Part shown: positions 7,370 through 15,768 of the stretch, piece after piece
Numbering within the stretch: the first letter of the stretch is position 1
Layout of the letters: every line of letters starts with the position of its first letter
Assembly (NCBI GenBank): GCA_001805695.1
Contig: MHGT01000009.1
Location: 626-23,733, forward strand
Source of the DNA: Omnitrophica WOR_2 bacterium RIFCSPHIGHO2_02_FULL_67_20
GTDB taxonomy: Bacteria; Omnitrophota; Gorgyraeia; Aquiviventales; Aquiviventaceae
DNA: 23,108 nt
Direction of reading: 5' to 3'
Program-made: the position numbers and the translations under genes
The notes under the pieces: generated by a model
The model's database searches: none
The model's input: only the letters and a program-made list of their open reading frames with translations
Told to the model about the DNA's origin: nothing

Positions 7370-8800
7370 ATGAGCCTGCCGGCGGACTGGTCGCTCCTGG
7401 CGGTGGAGCTGGCGGCGTGCGGCTGGATCCTGCTCACCCTGGCCGCCGACCTGCTCCTGAGCGGCGCGCGCAAGCGGTGGCTGTGGGCGCTCACGCTCTC
7501 CGGCGTTGCCGTGCTGGCGCTCCTGCTCGGCTGGCAGCAGCAGATGGGGTTGGCCGGATCGTTCCAGTCGATGTTCGTCCTGGACCGGTTCGGCGTCTAC
7601 TTCAAATGGCTCTTCCTGCTGACCGTGGCGGTGGTCGTCGTGATGACGCGGGAGTTCGGAGCACTCCTCTCCGAGCGCGCCGGAGCGTTCTACCTGCTGC
7701 TCTTGACCGCGCTGCTCGGGATGCTCGTCCTGGCCTCGATCTACGACCTGCTGATGCTCTTCATCGGCCTGGAGCTGTTGACCTTCTCGCTCTACATCAT
7801 GGCCGCCTACCTGCGGACCGACGCCCGCTCGGTCGAGGCGGGGATGAAATACCTCATCATGGGTTCGGTCTCCTCCGGCTTCCTCGTCTACGGCATCGCC
7901 CTGCTCTACGGCTTCGCGGGCAGCACGAACTTCAATGTGATCCACGCCGCGCTCGCCTCTGAGCCCGCCCCGCTGACCGCGCAGGCGGGGATGCTGCTGG
8001 TCCTGGCGGGGCTGGGGTTCAAGATTGCGGCGGTCCCGTTCCACCTGTGGGTGCCGGACGTCTATGAGGGGGCGCCGACGCCGGTGGTGGCGCTGCTCTC
8101 GGTGGGCTCGAAGATGGCGGGGGTGGTGGCACTCCTGCGCCTGCTCCTGGGCGTCTTTCAGCCGCTCGCCTGGCTCTGGATGGACCTGCTCGCCGTGCTC
8201 GCTGCCGCCACCCTGCTCTACGGCAACCTGGCCGCCATCCCCCAGACGAATATCAAGCGGCTCCTCGGCTACTCGTCCATCGGCCACGCCGGCTACCTCC
8301 TCATGGGGCTCTCCACAGGATCGCTGGCCGGCGCTAGAGCGGTGGCGTACTACCTGCTCGCCTACCTCTTCGGCAACCTGACGGTGTTCCTCGTCGTGAC
8401 GGCCGCAACGAAGGCGCTGGGCGGCGAGGCGCTGGATGACTACCGGGGGCTGTCGAAACGCTCTGGGCTGCTGGCGGCATCGATGTTCATCGGCCTCTTG
8501 TCGCTGGCCGGCGTGCCGCCGCTGGGGGGCTTCGTGGGCAAGCTGCTGGTGCTGCTCGCGACGGTGGAGGCCCACCGCATCTGGCTGGCGGCGCTGGGCG
8601 CCGTGAACGTCGCGGTCTCGCTCTACTACTACCTGATGGTGGTCAAACGGATGTACCTGGAGGCACCACGCGCCACCTCACCCATCCCGGTGAGCGCGCT
8701 CACACGCGCCGCACTGGCCGGCCTCGTGCTGGGCATCCTCGCCGTCGGGATCGTCCAGGAGCCCTTCCTGGCCCGCATCGCCGCAGCACTCCACCCCTAA
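7370..8800 (+). CDS. nuoN: NADH-quinone oxidoreductase subunit N
   Basis: Third antiporter-like subunit, 476 residues. The channel residues are present: Glu135 (FIGLELLTF), Lys218 (GLGFKIAAVPFHLWVPD) and Lys248 (VGSKMAGV), with the conserved DVYEGAPTPV. It starts 3 nt after the nuoM stop; GGAGGT lies about 10 nt upstream of the ATG. It is the last gene of the plus-strand half-operon and ends 15 nt from the convergent hydrolase gene. No clear terminator lies in that gap, so transcripts may overlap. Confidence 0.97.
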   Translation: MSLPADWSLLAVELAACGWILLTLAADLLLSGARKRWLWALTLSGVAVLALLLGWQQQMGLAGSFQSMFVLDRFGVYFKWLFLLTVAVVVVMTREFGALLSERAGAFYLLLLTALLGMLVLASIYDLLMLFIGLELLTFSLYIMAAYLRTDARSVEAGMKYLIMGSVSSGFLVYGIALLYGFAGSTNFNVIHAALASEPAPLTAQAGMLLVLAGLGFKIAAVPFHLWVPDVYEGAPTPVVALLSVGSKMAGVVALLRLLLGVFQPLAWLWMDLLAVLAAATLLYGNLAAIPQTNIKRLLGYSSIGHAGYLLMGLSTGSLAGARAVAYYLLAYLFGNLTVFLVVTAATKALGGEALDDYRGLSKRSGLLAASMFIGLLSLAGVPPLGGFVGKLLVLLATVEAHRIWLAALGAVNVAVSLYYYLMVVKRMYLEAPRATSPIPVSALTRAALAGLVLGILAVGIVQEPFLARIAAALHP

Positions 8801-8815
8801 ACGATCCCGGAACGC

Positions 8816-9706
<891 letters not shown>

Positions 9707-9777
9707 TCCAAGGAACGTATCGGCGCAATCATCTCACAATCGGCGAAATCCAAATTCAGGCATTCTCCGGAAACGAG

Positions 9778-10023
9778 CTAGCGCCAGATGAGCTCCGTCA
9801 TGCCCAGGATGATGTAGACGGTCGAGATCGTGAGCCAGAGGACGTACCAGGCGCGGGGATGCTGCTTCGCCCGGCCGTAGTAGATGAGGCCCAGCCCCAG
9901 CAGCGCGATCCCGAAATGGGCCAGCGGCGGCTGCCCGGCGAGCACCCCGAAGATGATGAGGAGCAAACCCGGCACGCACCACGTGAAGAAGATGGCGCTG
10001 TAGTTCTGGCTCTTCGGCGGCAT
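9778..10023 (-). CDS. Small membrane protein, unknown function
   Basis: A protein of 81 residues with two or three hydrophobic segments (about 11-27, 33-46 and 58-75) and a positively charged loop (GRAKQHPR). I do not recognise the family. The ATG at 10023 is chosen over an ATG at 10125 because a strong ribosome site, AAGGAGG, lies about 6 nt upstream; this also makes translation likely. It lies downstream of nuoI and upstream of the hydrolase gene on the same strand, and is flanked on both sides by inverted copies of one repeat family. A role connected with complex I is possible from position only. Confidence 0.75.
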   Translation of the reverse strand: MPPKSQNYSAIFFTWCVPGLLLIIFGVLAGQPPLAHFGIALLGLGLIYYGRAKQHPRAWYVLWLTISTVYIILGMTELIWR

Positions 10024-10134
10024 CTCGCCTCCTTCCTTTACCGTTCCCCGCTCCACCGTCCCGCGGATGGTGTAGGCCGCATGCAGCCATGCGCCGGGGC
10101 GCGTTGCGCGCCGCCGCTCCTGCATCAGGAGTGT

Positions 10135-10163
10135 ATCCTACCAGCCGGGTGCGCGCGAAGCAA
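10135..10163 (-). promoter_or_regulatory. Candidate promoter for the 81-residue membrane protein
   Basis: On the minus strand TTGCTT (10158-10163) and TAGGAT (10135-10140) are spaced 17 nt apart, each a 4/6 match to the sigma-70 boxes. The leader would be about 105 nt long. This would let the small gene and the hydrolase be expressed apart from the nuo operon. Confidence 0.45.
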
Positions 10164-10184
10164 GCAGATGAACGCTGGTGTGGT

Positions 10185-10294
10185 GTCTTAATTTAGGGTG
10201 ATTCCGCAGATTGTGAGATGATTTCGCCGATAGATCTATCTGCGAAATCGATTCAAAATCTGTGGAATCATCAATAAGATCGTCAGATTAAGAC
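10185..10294. repeat. Long imperfect palindrome after nuoI, possible transcript end
   Basis: The ends GTCTTAAT (10185-10192) and ATTAAGAC (10287-10294) are inverted. Inside them, GATTCCGCAGATTGTG-type words mirror AATCTGTGGAATCATC-type words around AGATCT near 10231-10236. It belongs to the same word family as 9672-9752. It starts 18 nt beyond the nuoI stop in transcription order and could form a large hairpin, but there is no T-tract typical of an intrinsic terminator. Confidence 0.7.
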
Positions 10295-10311
10295 GCTACC
10301 GACGCCGGTGT

Positions 10312-10968
10312 TTAGGAGGGGGCCAGGCCGGTGCCGGGCGGGGGCGGCTCCGGCGTGGAGGGGAGCCGCTTGAACTCCTCGACCGAGAGCTGAACGAACT
10401 TCTCGGGCGGCTCACTGAACGCTCGGGTGCCGGGATTGAGGAGCTCCTTGATGTCCAGCCACATCCCGTCCCGGCTGTACGCGGCGATGTCGTGGCGCTG
10501 GGTGTCCATCCGGATCGCGTCCTCCGGGCAGGCCTCGACGCAGTAGCCGCAGTAGACGCACTTGCCCAGGTCGATGTCGAAGCTCTTGGGAATTTTCTCC
10601 ACGTTCGGATCGGGGTGCTCGCCGGCCACGATGTAGATGCAGCGCGCCGGGCAGACCGTCTCGCACATCATGCAGGCCACACAGCGCGGCGTGCCGTCCT
10701 CGCGCTTGGTCAGCCGGTGCCGCGTGCGCAGGCGCAGCTCGGTCTTGCGCCGCTCGTCGGGGTACTGGATGGTCGCGGCGGCCGGGACGCTGCGGAACAG
10801 CCCCGCCCGGTGCGCGAGGTGCAGGAAGAGGTTGCGCCAGAAATGGGCCGAGGTCAGCCACAAGCCCTGTGCCACCGCAGGCAGATAGGTCCGCTCCCAC
10901 CAGCTGAGCGCGCGGCGCTTGCGCGCCTCCCGGAGACGGTGCAAGAGCTGGTCGCTCACACTATGCAT
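10312..10968 (-). CDS. nuoI: NADH-quinone oxidoreductase subunit I
   Basis: Ferredoxin-like subunit carrying iron-sulfur clusters N6a and N6b, which pass electrons towards NuoB. It has 218 residues with two 4Fe-4S motifs: Cys96/99/102/106 (CVACMMCETVCP) and Cys137/140/143/147 (CVYCGYCVEACP). The N-terminal 60 residues contain an amphipathic region expected to lie on the membrane arm. The C-terminus is extended and proline-rich (PEPPPPGTG). It begins 19 nt after nuoH. It is the last nuo gene of the minus-strand operon. Confidence 0.97.
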   Translation of the reverse strand: MHSVSDQLLHRLREARKRRALSWWERTYLPAVAQGLWLTSAHFWRNLFLHLAHRAGLFRSVPAAATIQYPDERRKTELRLRTRHRLTKREDGTPRCVACMMCETVCPARCIYIVAGEHPDPNVEKIPKSFDIDLGKCVYCGYCVEACPEDAIRMDTQRHDIAAYSRDGMWLDIKELLNPGTRAFSEPPEKFVQLSVEEFKRLPSTPEPPPPGTGLAPS

Positions 10969-10971
10969 GTG

Positions 10972-10991
10972 GATTTCGCAATCGCAATCAT
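10972..10991. repeat. Short GATTTCGCAATC-type repeat in the nuoH/nuoI gap
   Basis: GGATTTCGCAATCGCAATCA reads like one degenerate unit of the GATTTCGCAGAT family. It fills the 19-nt gap between nuoH and nuoI and overlaps the nuoI ribosome-binding region and the nuoH stop. It is short, so chance resemblance is possible. Confidence 0.4.
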
Positions 10992-12112
10992 GTGATCAGA
11001 ACGACCAGGACGCCGGTCACGGCGATATTCGCCAGCGAGAGCGGAAAGAGGACCTTCCACCCGAGCGTCATGAGCTGGTCGTAGCGGAAGCGCGGGAGCG
11101 TCCAGCGGATCAGCATGAAGAACCAGATGAACGCGACGACCTTCACGGTGAACGAGAGCAGCCCCAGCCCGACGTAAGCCAGGTGCGATACCGGCACCGA
11201 CCCGCCCCAGGGGCACTGAAAGCCGGCCGGGGTCAGATACGGGACCTGCCAGCCGCCGAAGAAGAGCGTCGTCGTCAGCGCCGCGACGAGGACGATCTCC
11301 ACGAAGTCGGTCAGGAAGAACAGGCCGAACTTCATGCCGCTGTACTCCGCGAAGTAGCCGATGATCTCCGGCTCCCCTTCCGGCAGGTCGAAGGGTATGC
11401 GCTTCGTGTGGGCGAGTGCGGCCGTCATGAAGATGAGGCAGCCCAGCGGCTGGAGGAACACCCCCCAGCGGGGCAGCCAGCCCCAGAGGAGCTGCCCCTG
11501 CCGCGCCACGATCGTCGGCAAATCCAGGCTTCCGAAACAGGCGATGGCGCCCACGAGTGAGACGCCCAGCGCGATCTCATACGCGATGACCTGCGAGGCG
11601 GCGCGGAGCCCGCCGAGTGTGGCCAGGTTGCTGCCCGACACCATGCCCGCGAGGATGACGCCGTAGACGCCGAGCGACCCGAGCGCCAGGACCGCCAGCA
11701 GGCCGGCGTTGATGTCGGCCACCTGGAGCGGGATGGTCCGCCCGAAGAGCTCGACGTCCGGGCCGATGGGGATGGCCGAGAACGCCAGGAGCGCAAAGCA
11801 TATCGAGAGGAACGGGGCCAGCGTGTGGAGGAACCGGTCGCCCTGGGCCGGGATAATGTCCTCCTTCGTGAACATCTTCATGACGTCAGCCAGCACGTTG
11901 AGGATCCCCAGGCCGCCCAGCTTCCGGAGAAGCCAGTTGATGGGCGCGGCCCAGGCCCAGGGCAGCGTGAAGTAGGCCCGGTTGGCGCCGATGCGGTCTT
12001 GCATCAGCGCACTCTGTTTGCGCTCGAGCCACGTCTGCATCCCGGCGAAGCTCAGGACCCCGCCGAGGATGAGCGCGCTGACTGCTAATTTGATGCCAAG
12101 ATCAAACCACAT
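10988..12112 (-). CDS. nuoH: NADH-quinone oxidoreductase subunit H
   Basis: Membrane subunit that forms much of the quinone-binding chamber and the start of the proton path. It has 374 residues (E. coli 325) and about eight transmembrane helices. Recognisable blocks include ERKQSALMQDRIGANRA near the N-terminus, ADVMKMFTKEDIIP, and the acidic loop FDLPEGEPEIIGYFAEYSGM, which lines the quinone tunnel. The ATG at 12112 (MWFDLG) is chosen because it starts the first helix; the in-frame extension upstream to 12217 is the shadow of nuoG and its repeat. It lies 13 nt after nuoG. Confidence 0.96.
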   Translation of the reverse strand: MWFDLGIKLAVSALILGGVLSFAGMQTWLERKQSALMQDRIGANRAYFTLPWAWAAPINWLLRKLGGLGILNVLADVMKMFTKEDIIPAQGDRFLHTLAPFLSICFALLAFSAIPIGPDVELFGRTIPLQVADINAGLLAVLALGSLGVYGVILAGMVSGSNLATLGGLRAASQVIAYEIALGVSLVGAIACFGSLDLPTIVARQGQLLWGWLPRWGVFLQPLGCLIFMTAALAHTKRIPFDLPEGEPEIIGYFAEYSGMKFGLFFLTDFVEIVLVAALTTTLFFGGWQVPYLTPAGFQCPWGGSVPVSHLAYVGLGLLSFTVKVVAFIWFFMLIRWTLPRFRYDQLMTLGWKVLFPLSLANIAVTGVLVVLIT

Positions 12113-12124
12113 GAGATCACTGCG

Positions 12125-12188
12125 TTCAGGGTTCAGGGTTCGGGGTTCGGGGCCGTTGCCCAGAACCCCCAACCCCCAACCCCGAACC
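12125..12188. repeat. Heptamer palindrome (TTCAGGG/TTCGGGG) at the nuoG end
   Basis: Four tandem heptamers (TTCAGGG twice, TTCGGGG twice, 12125-12152) face AACCCCC, AACCCCC and AACCCCG (12164-12184) plus a partial unit across an 11-nt spacer. The same word family occurs at 17120-17160. It encodes the last 18-20 residues and the stop codon of NuoG. In mRNA it could form a GC-rich hairpin between nuoG and nuoH. Confidence 0.85.
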
Positions 12189-13799
12189 ATCCTTGAGGAG
12201 CGCCCCGTGATTCCCAAGCATCTGATAGCTCAGCCCCTGGAACGGCCGCTCCGACTTGGCCAACTCCACGAAAATCGAGGGCGCGTCGGTGAAGGCGGTC
12301 TTGAGGCCGAGTGCCGCCGCCAACTCGGAGAGGATCTGCCACTCCGGCTTGGCCTCGCCCCACTGGCCGAGTGCGGCGCGGATGCGCTGGACCCGCCCGT
12401 CGACGTTGGTGAAGGTGCCGTCCTTCTCGGCGTACACCGCGCCGGGCAGGACGAGATGCGCCAGCGCCGCCGTCGGATTCTCATTGGCGCCCACGAACGC
12501 GAGCAGCTCCAGGCGGTTGGCCGCCGCCTGAATGCGGGTTCCGCCGAAGAGCTCGACCAGGTCCTGAGTGAAGACGAGGAGCGCTTTGAGCTTCTGCTGC
12601 TCCGCGAGGGCGATCAGGCCCTCCGCCCCTTCGGCGATCCCCAGCGCCGCCGCCCCGCGCGCGTTGGGCGACTTGTCCGCCTGGAGCAGGAAGTCATCGT
12701 GCCGGCCGGGTGTGGGCCGCTGGAAGACGACGCGCGTGAGTCCCAGCGCCCCGAATACCCGCTTGGCGGCGTAGAGGTCTTCGTTGGTCAGATGACTGGA
12801 GAGGATGACGCCGGCCTGATCCAGCGCCTGCGCCGCCTTCAGCCGGCCGAGCACCTCCTGCAGCCTGGCGTACCCCTCTTCCCAGGTGCCCTGCCGCAGG
12901 CCCCGGCCTTCGCGCACCTGGACGTGCGAGAGCCGCCGCTCGTCGATGAAGTGGTAGCCGTAGCGGCCCTCGTCGCACATCCACCACTGGTTGACGTCGG
13001 CGTTATAGCGTGGCTTCAGGCGCATCACCCGCTCGCCCTTCGCGATGTGCGGCCGCCACTCGCGCTCCCGGTTGTGGTGGAGCTCGATGTTGCAGCCCCG
13101 GGAGCAGCCGGGGCAGACCGACGGGGTGGAGCCGAGGTACCAGACGCGGCACTTGAACCGGAAGTCCCGGTCGGTCAGGGCCCCGACCGGGCAGATGTCC
13201 ACGACGTTGCCCGCGTAGTTGTTGCGGTCGAGCGTCTGGCCGGGCTGGATGCCGATCTCGGAGTGGTCGCCGCGGTTGAAGATCCCGAGCTCCCCGGTCT
13301 TCGTGACCTCATCGGTGAACCGCACGCACCGCGAGCAGAGGATGCACCGCTCGGCGTCCAGCATGACGGTCTTGCCGATCGGCACCGCCTTGGGTTTCTT
13401 GACCTTCGTCTCGTTGAACCGCTGGTCGTACAGGCCGTGCTCCATGTAGTAGTCCTGCAGCCAGCACTCGCCGGCCTGGTCGCAGACCGGGCAGTCGAGC
13501 GGGTGGTTGATGAGCAGGAACTCCAGAACGTCCTTACGGCCGTCCAGCGTCTTGTCGCTGGTCGTGTGCACCTTCATGCCCTCGGCCGCGCGCGTATAGC
13601 AGGAGATTTGCAGCTTCGGCATCCCCTCGATCTCGACCAGGCAGATGCGGCAGTTGCCGGCGATCGAGAGCCCCGGATGGTAGCAGTAGAACGGCACCGG
13701 GCTGGCAGCCTTCTCGCAGGCCTGCAGCACGGTCGTGCCCTCCGGCACCGCGACGGATTTTCCGTCGATGGTCAGGGTGATCTGTTTCGGCTCAGGCAT
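12126..13799 (-). CDS. nuoG: NADH-quinone oxidoreductase subunit G, repeat-encoded tail
   Basis: Largest peripheral subunit, carrying electrons along the iron-sulfur chain. It has 557 residues, shorter than the roughly 780-910 of well-studied NuoG. Cluster ligands: N1b Cys39/50/53/67; N5 His99, Cys103/106/112; N4 Cys152/155/158/203; and an additional N7-type set Cys229/232/236/275. The molybdopterin-like C-terminal domain is cut down. The start is the ATG at 13799, overlapping the nuoEF stop by 8 nt (ATGCCTGA); the open frame upstream is a shadow. The last 18-20 residues (rich in Gly and Pro) come from the heptamer palindrome at 12125-12188. Confidence 0.95.
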   Translation of the reverse strand: MPEPKQITLTIDGKSVAVPEGTTVLQACEKAASPVPFYCYHPGLSIAGNCRICLVEIEGMPKLQISCYTRAAEGMKVHTTSDKTLDGRKDVLEFLLINHPLDCPVCDQAGECWLQDYYMEHGLYDQRFNETKVKKPKAVPIGKTVMLDAERCILCSRCVRFTDEVTKTGELGIFNRGDHSEIGIQPGQTLDRNNYAGNVVDICPVGALTDRDFRFKCRVWYLGSTPSVCPGCSRGCNIELHHNREREWRPHIAKGERVMRLKPRYNADVNQWWMCDEGRYGYHFIDERRLSHVQVREGRGLRQGTWEEGYARLQEVLGRLKAAQALDQAGVILSSHLTNEDLYAAKRVFGALGLTRVVFQRPTPGRHDDFLLQADKSPNARGAAALGIAEGAEGLIALAEQQKLKALLVFTQDLVELFGGTRIQAAANRLELLAFVGANENPTAALAHLVLPGAVYAEKDGTFTNVDGRVQRIRAALGQWGEAKPEWQILSELAAALGLKTAFTDAPSIFVELAKSERPFQGLSYQMLGNHGALLKDGSGLGVGGSGQRPRTPNPEP

Positions 13800-15687
13800 G
13801 GGCGGCGGCGAGCGGTGCGACCGGAGCGGCCCCAGGAATGTCGCACCGCTGCTCGCGGATATGATGCTCGAATTCGCTGCGGAACTTGGTGATGTAGCTC
13901 TGGACCGGCCAGGCCGCGGCGTCGGCGAACACGCAGATCGTGCGGCCCTCCATGCTCGTGGCGGCCCCCAGCAGCACGTCGAGGTCCTGCGGACGGCCCT
14001 CTCCGCGCATGATGCGGTCCACGATCTTGAAGATCCAGCCGGTCCCCTCGCGGCAGGGCGAGCACTGGCCGCAGGACTCATGCGCGAAGAACTTCGCGGC
14101 GTACCACAGCGCACGGACCATGCAGGTCGAGTCGTCCATGGCGACGACGCCGGCCGAGCCGGCCATCGTGCCGGCGGCGAGGAGCGCCTCGAAGTCCATC
14201 CGGACGCCGATCTCATCGGCCGTGAGGATCTTGGCTGAGATGCCGCCGGGGATGACCGCCTTGAGCCGCCGGCCCTCCGGCACGCCCCCGGCCGCGTCCA
14301 GGAGCTCGCGCAGGGTAATGCCGTGCGAGGCCTCATAGAGGCCCGGCTTGCGGACGTGGCCGCTCACCGAGAAGAGCCGGGTGCCACCCGATTTGCCGTA
14401 GCCGAGCTTGGCAAACCACTCGCCGCCCTTTTGGATGATCGCCGGCACGCAGGCGAGCGTTTCGACGTTGTTGATCACCGTCGGCGAGGCGAAGAGGCCT
14501 GCGATCGCGGGGAACGGCGGCTTCAAGCGCGGGAACCCCTTCTTGCCTTCCAGCGACTCGAGCAGCGCCGTTTCCTCGCCGCAGATGTAGGCGCCCGCAC
14601 CCCGGTGGACCACCACCTCCAGGTGGTGGCTGGAGCCGAAGATCTTTTGGCCGAGCATGCCGCGCGCTCGCGCCTCGTCCACTGCCCGCTGGAGGATCAC
14701 CGTCGGCTCGGCGTACTCGCCGCGGATATAGATGTACGCCTTGTGGGCCCCGGTCGCATACGAAGCGATAAGCATACCCTCGAGCAGGAGGTGCGGATCC
14801 TTCGTGATGAGGTAGCGGTCCTTGATGGTGCCGGGCTCTCCCTCGTCCGCGTTCACGACGAGGAAGTGCGGCTTCGACGCGTCCTTCGGGATGATCCCCC
14901 CACCTGCCGTCGTGCCGCTATGCGGCACCGCTCGATCTGCTGATCGAGCGGTCGCCGAAGGCGACGCGGCAGGTGGGGGGATGAAGCTCCACTTCTTCCC
15001 CGTCGGGAAGCCCGCACCCCCCAGGCCGCGCAGGTTGGACTTGGCCACTTCGGCGATGACCTGCTCGAGGGTCATCGTGGTGAGCGCCTTGCGCGCGGCC
15101 TGGTAGCCGCCATCGCGCAGGTAGGTCTCGATCGAGGCCGAGTCTTGGACCCCGAACCGCTTTGAGAGGACGCTCTCCGTCAGGCCCGGTGCACCTTGGA
15201 AGGCGAACGGCAGGGCCGGCAGCTTGTCCGGATCGCGCAACAACGCCTCGATAACCTCGGGCGTCACCGGTCCGACGTAGCGGTCGTTGACCTGCATGAC
15301 CGGGGCGACCTCGCACGCGCAGAGGCATTCCACGGTGGAGAGGGTGTATCGACCGTCCGGCGTCGTCTCTCCGGGCGCAATACCGAGCCGCTCCGAGATG
15401 GCGGCCAGGCACCCCTCGGCGCCGCGCAGGGCGCAGGCGATGTTGTGGCAGAGCTGGATGTGGTACGTGCCCACCGGCTGCTGGTGGTACAGCGTGTAGA
15501 AGGTCACGACCTCGTGGACGTGGGACGGTGCGACCTGGAGCAACTTCCCCACCCACGCCTCGGCCTCGGCGCTCACGCAGCCGAAGCGCTCCTGCACCAG
15601 CCGCAGGACCGGCAGCATCGCCGCCCGCTTGTGCTCGTAGCGGGCGACAATCGCCTTTGCTGCTGATTCAAGCTCTTCAAATCGCAT
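13792..15687 (-). CDS. nuoEF: Fused NuoE-NuoF with a 30-residue palindrome insert
   Basis: Electron-input subunit: NuoF binds NADH and FMN, and NuoE carries a 2Fe-2S cluster. The 631-residue protein joins both. The NuoE part (about 1-160) has Cys80, Cys85, Cys121 and Cys125. The NuoF part (from about 170) has the FMN/NADH loop GLGGAGFPTGKKWSF, NADEGEPGT, YICGEETALLESLEG and the N3 ligands Cys539/542/545/585. Residues 236-265 interrupt the conserved text between KWSF and IPKD and are encoded by the cloverleaf palindrome at 14894-14982. The ATG at 15687 is preferred to the GTG at 15693 because AGGTG lies just upstream. NuoEF fusions are inferred to work as one unit. Confidence 0.95.
   Translation of the reverse strand: MRFEELESAAKAIVARYEHKRAAMLPVLRLVQERFGCVSAEAEAWVGKLLQVAPSHVHEVVTFYTLYHQQPVGTYHIQLCHNIACALRGAEGCLAAISERLGIAPGETTPDGRYTLSTVECLCACEVAPVMQVNDRYVGPVTPEVIEALLRDPDKLPALPFAFQGAPGLTESVLSKRFGVQDSASIETYLRDGGYQAARKALTTMTLEQVIAEVAKSNLRGLGGAGFPTGKKWSFIPPPAASPSATARSADRAVPHSGTTAGGGIIPKDASKPHFLVVNADEGEPGTIKDRYLITKDPHLLLEGMLIASYATGAHKAYIYIRGEYAEPTVILQRAVDEARARGMLGQKIFGSSHHLEVVVHRGAGAYICGEETALLESLEGKKGFPRLKPPFPAIAGLFASPTVINNVETLACVPAIIQKGGEWFAKLGYGKSGGTRLFSVSGHVRKPGLYEASHGITLRELLDAAGGVPEGRRLKAVIPGGISAKILTADEIGVRMDFEALLAAGTMAGSAGVVAMDDSTCMVRALWYAAKFFAHESCGQCSPCREGTGWIFKIVDRIMRGEGRPQDLDVLLGAATSMEGRTICVFADAAAWPVQSYITKFRSEFEHHIREQRCDIPGAAPVAPLAAAHA
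14894..14982. mobile_element. 89-nt cloverleaf palindrome inserted in frame in nuoEF
   Basis: The outer arms ATCCCCCCACCTGCCG (14894-14909) and its exact complement (14967-14982) form a 16-bp stem. Inside are three perfect hairpins: 14912-14918 with 14922-14928 (7 bp, loop TAT), 14929-14937 with 14942-14950 (9 bp, loop TGCT), and 14951-14956 with 14960-14965 (6 bp, loop GAA). Together they make a four-way cloverleaf. GGGATGA flanks both sides (14888-14894 and 14978-14984). The host gene gains 90 nt, so the frame is kept with no stop. Small palindromes inside genes are known in Rickettsia; this one is not recognised. Confidence 0.85.
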
Positions 15688-15696
15688 ATGCACCTG

Positions 15697-15766
15697 GGGC
15701 GTAGGGCGAAGGGTGTAGGGCGTAGGGTATGTTTGCCCCTTCGCCCTTCGCCCTTGACCCTTCGCC
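15697..15766. repeat. Ten-heptamer palindrome between nuoD and nuoEF
   Basis: Ten 7-mers are in perfect register: GGGCGTA, GGGCGAA, GGGTGTA, GGGCGTA and GGGTATG, then TTTGCCC, CTTCGCC, CTTCGCC, CTTGACC and CTTCGCC. The two halves are reverse complements in style. It fills almost all of the 81-nt gap, ending 3 nt from the nuoD stop and about 10 nt from the nuoEF start. Confidence 0.85.
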
Positions 15767-15768
15767 TC

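Noticed and set aside
8801..8815. Bidirectional terminator between nuoN and the hydrolase gene
   Set aside because: The gap is 15 nt and shows no hairpin with T-tracts.
12113..12217. Longer NuoH start at 12217
   Set aside because: The extension overlaps the nuoG coding end and repeat and lacks NuoH features.
14894..14982. tRNA gene, because of the cloverleaf shape
   Set aside because: Stem lengths (16, 7, 9, 6 bp) and loops of 3-4 nt do not fit a tRNA, there is no T-loop or CCA-type end, and it lies in frame inside nuoEF.
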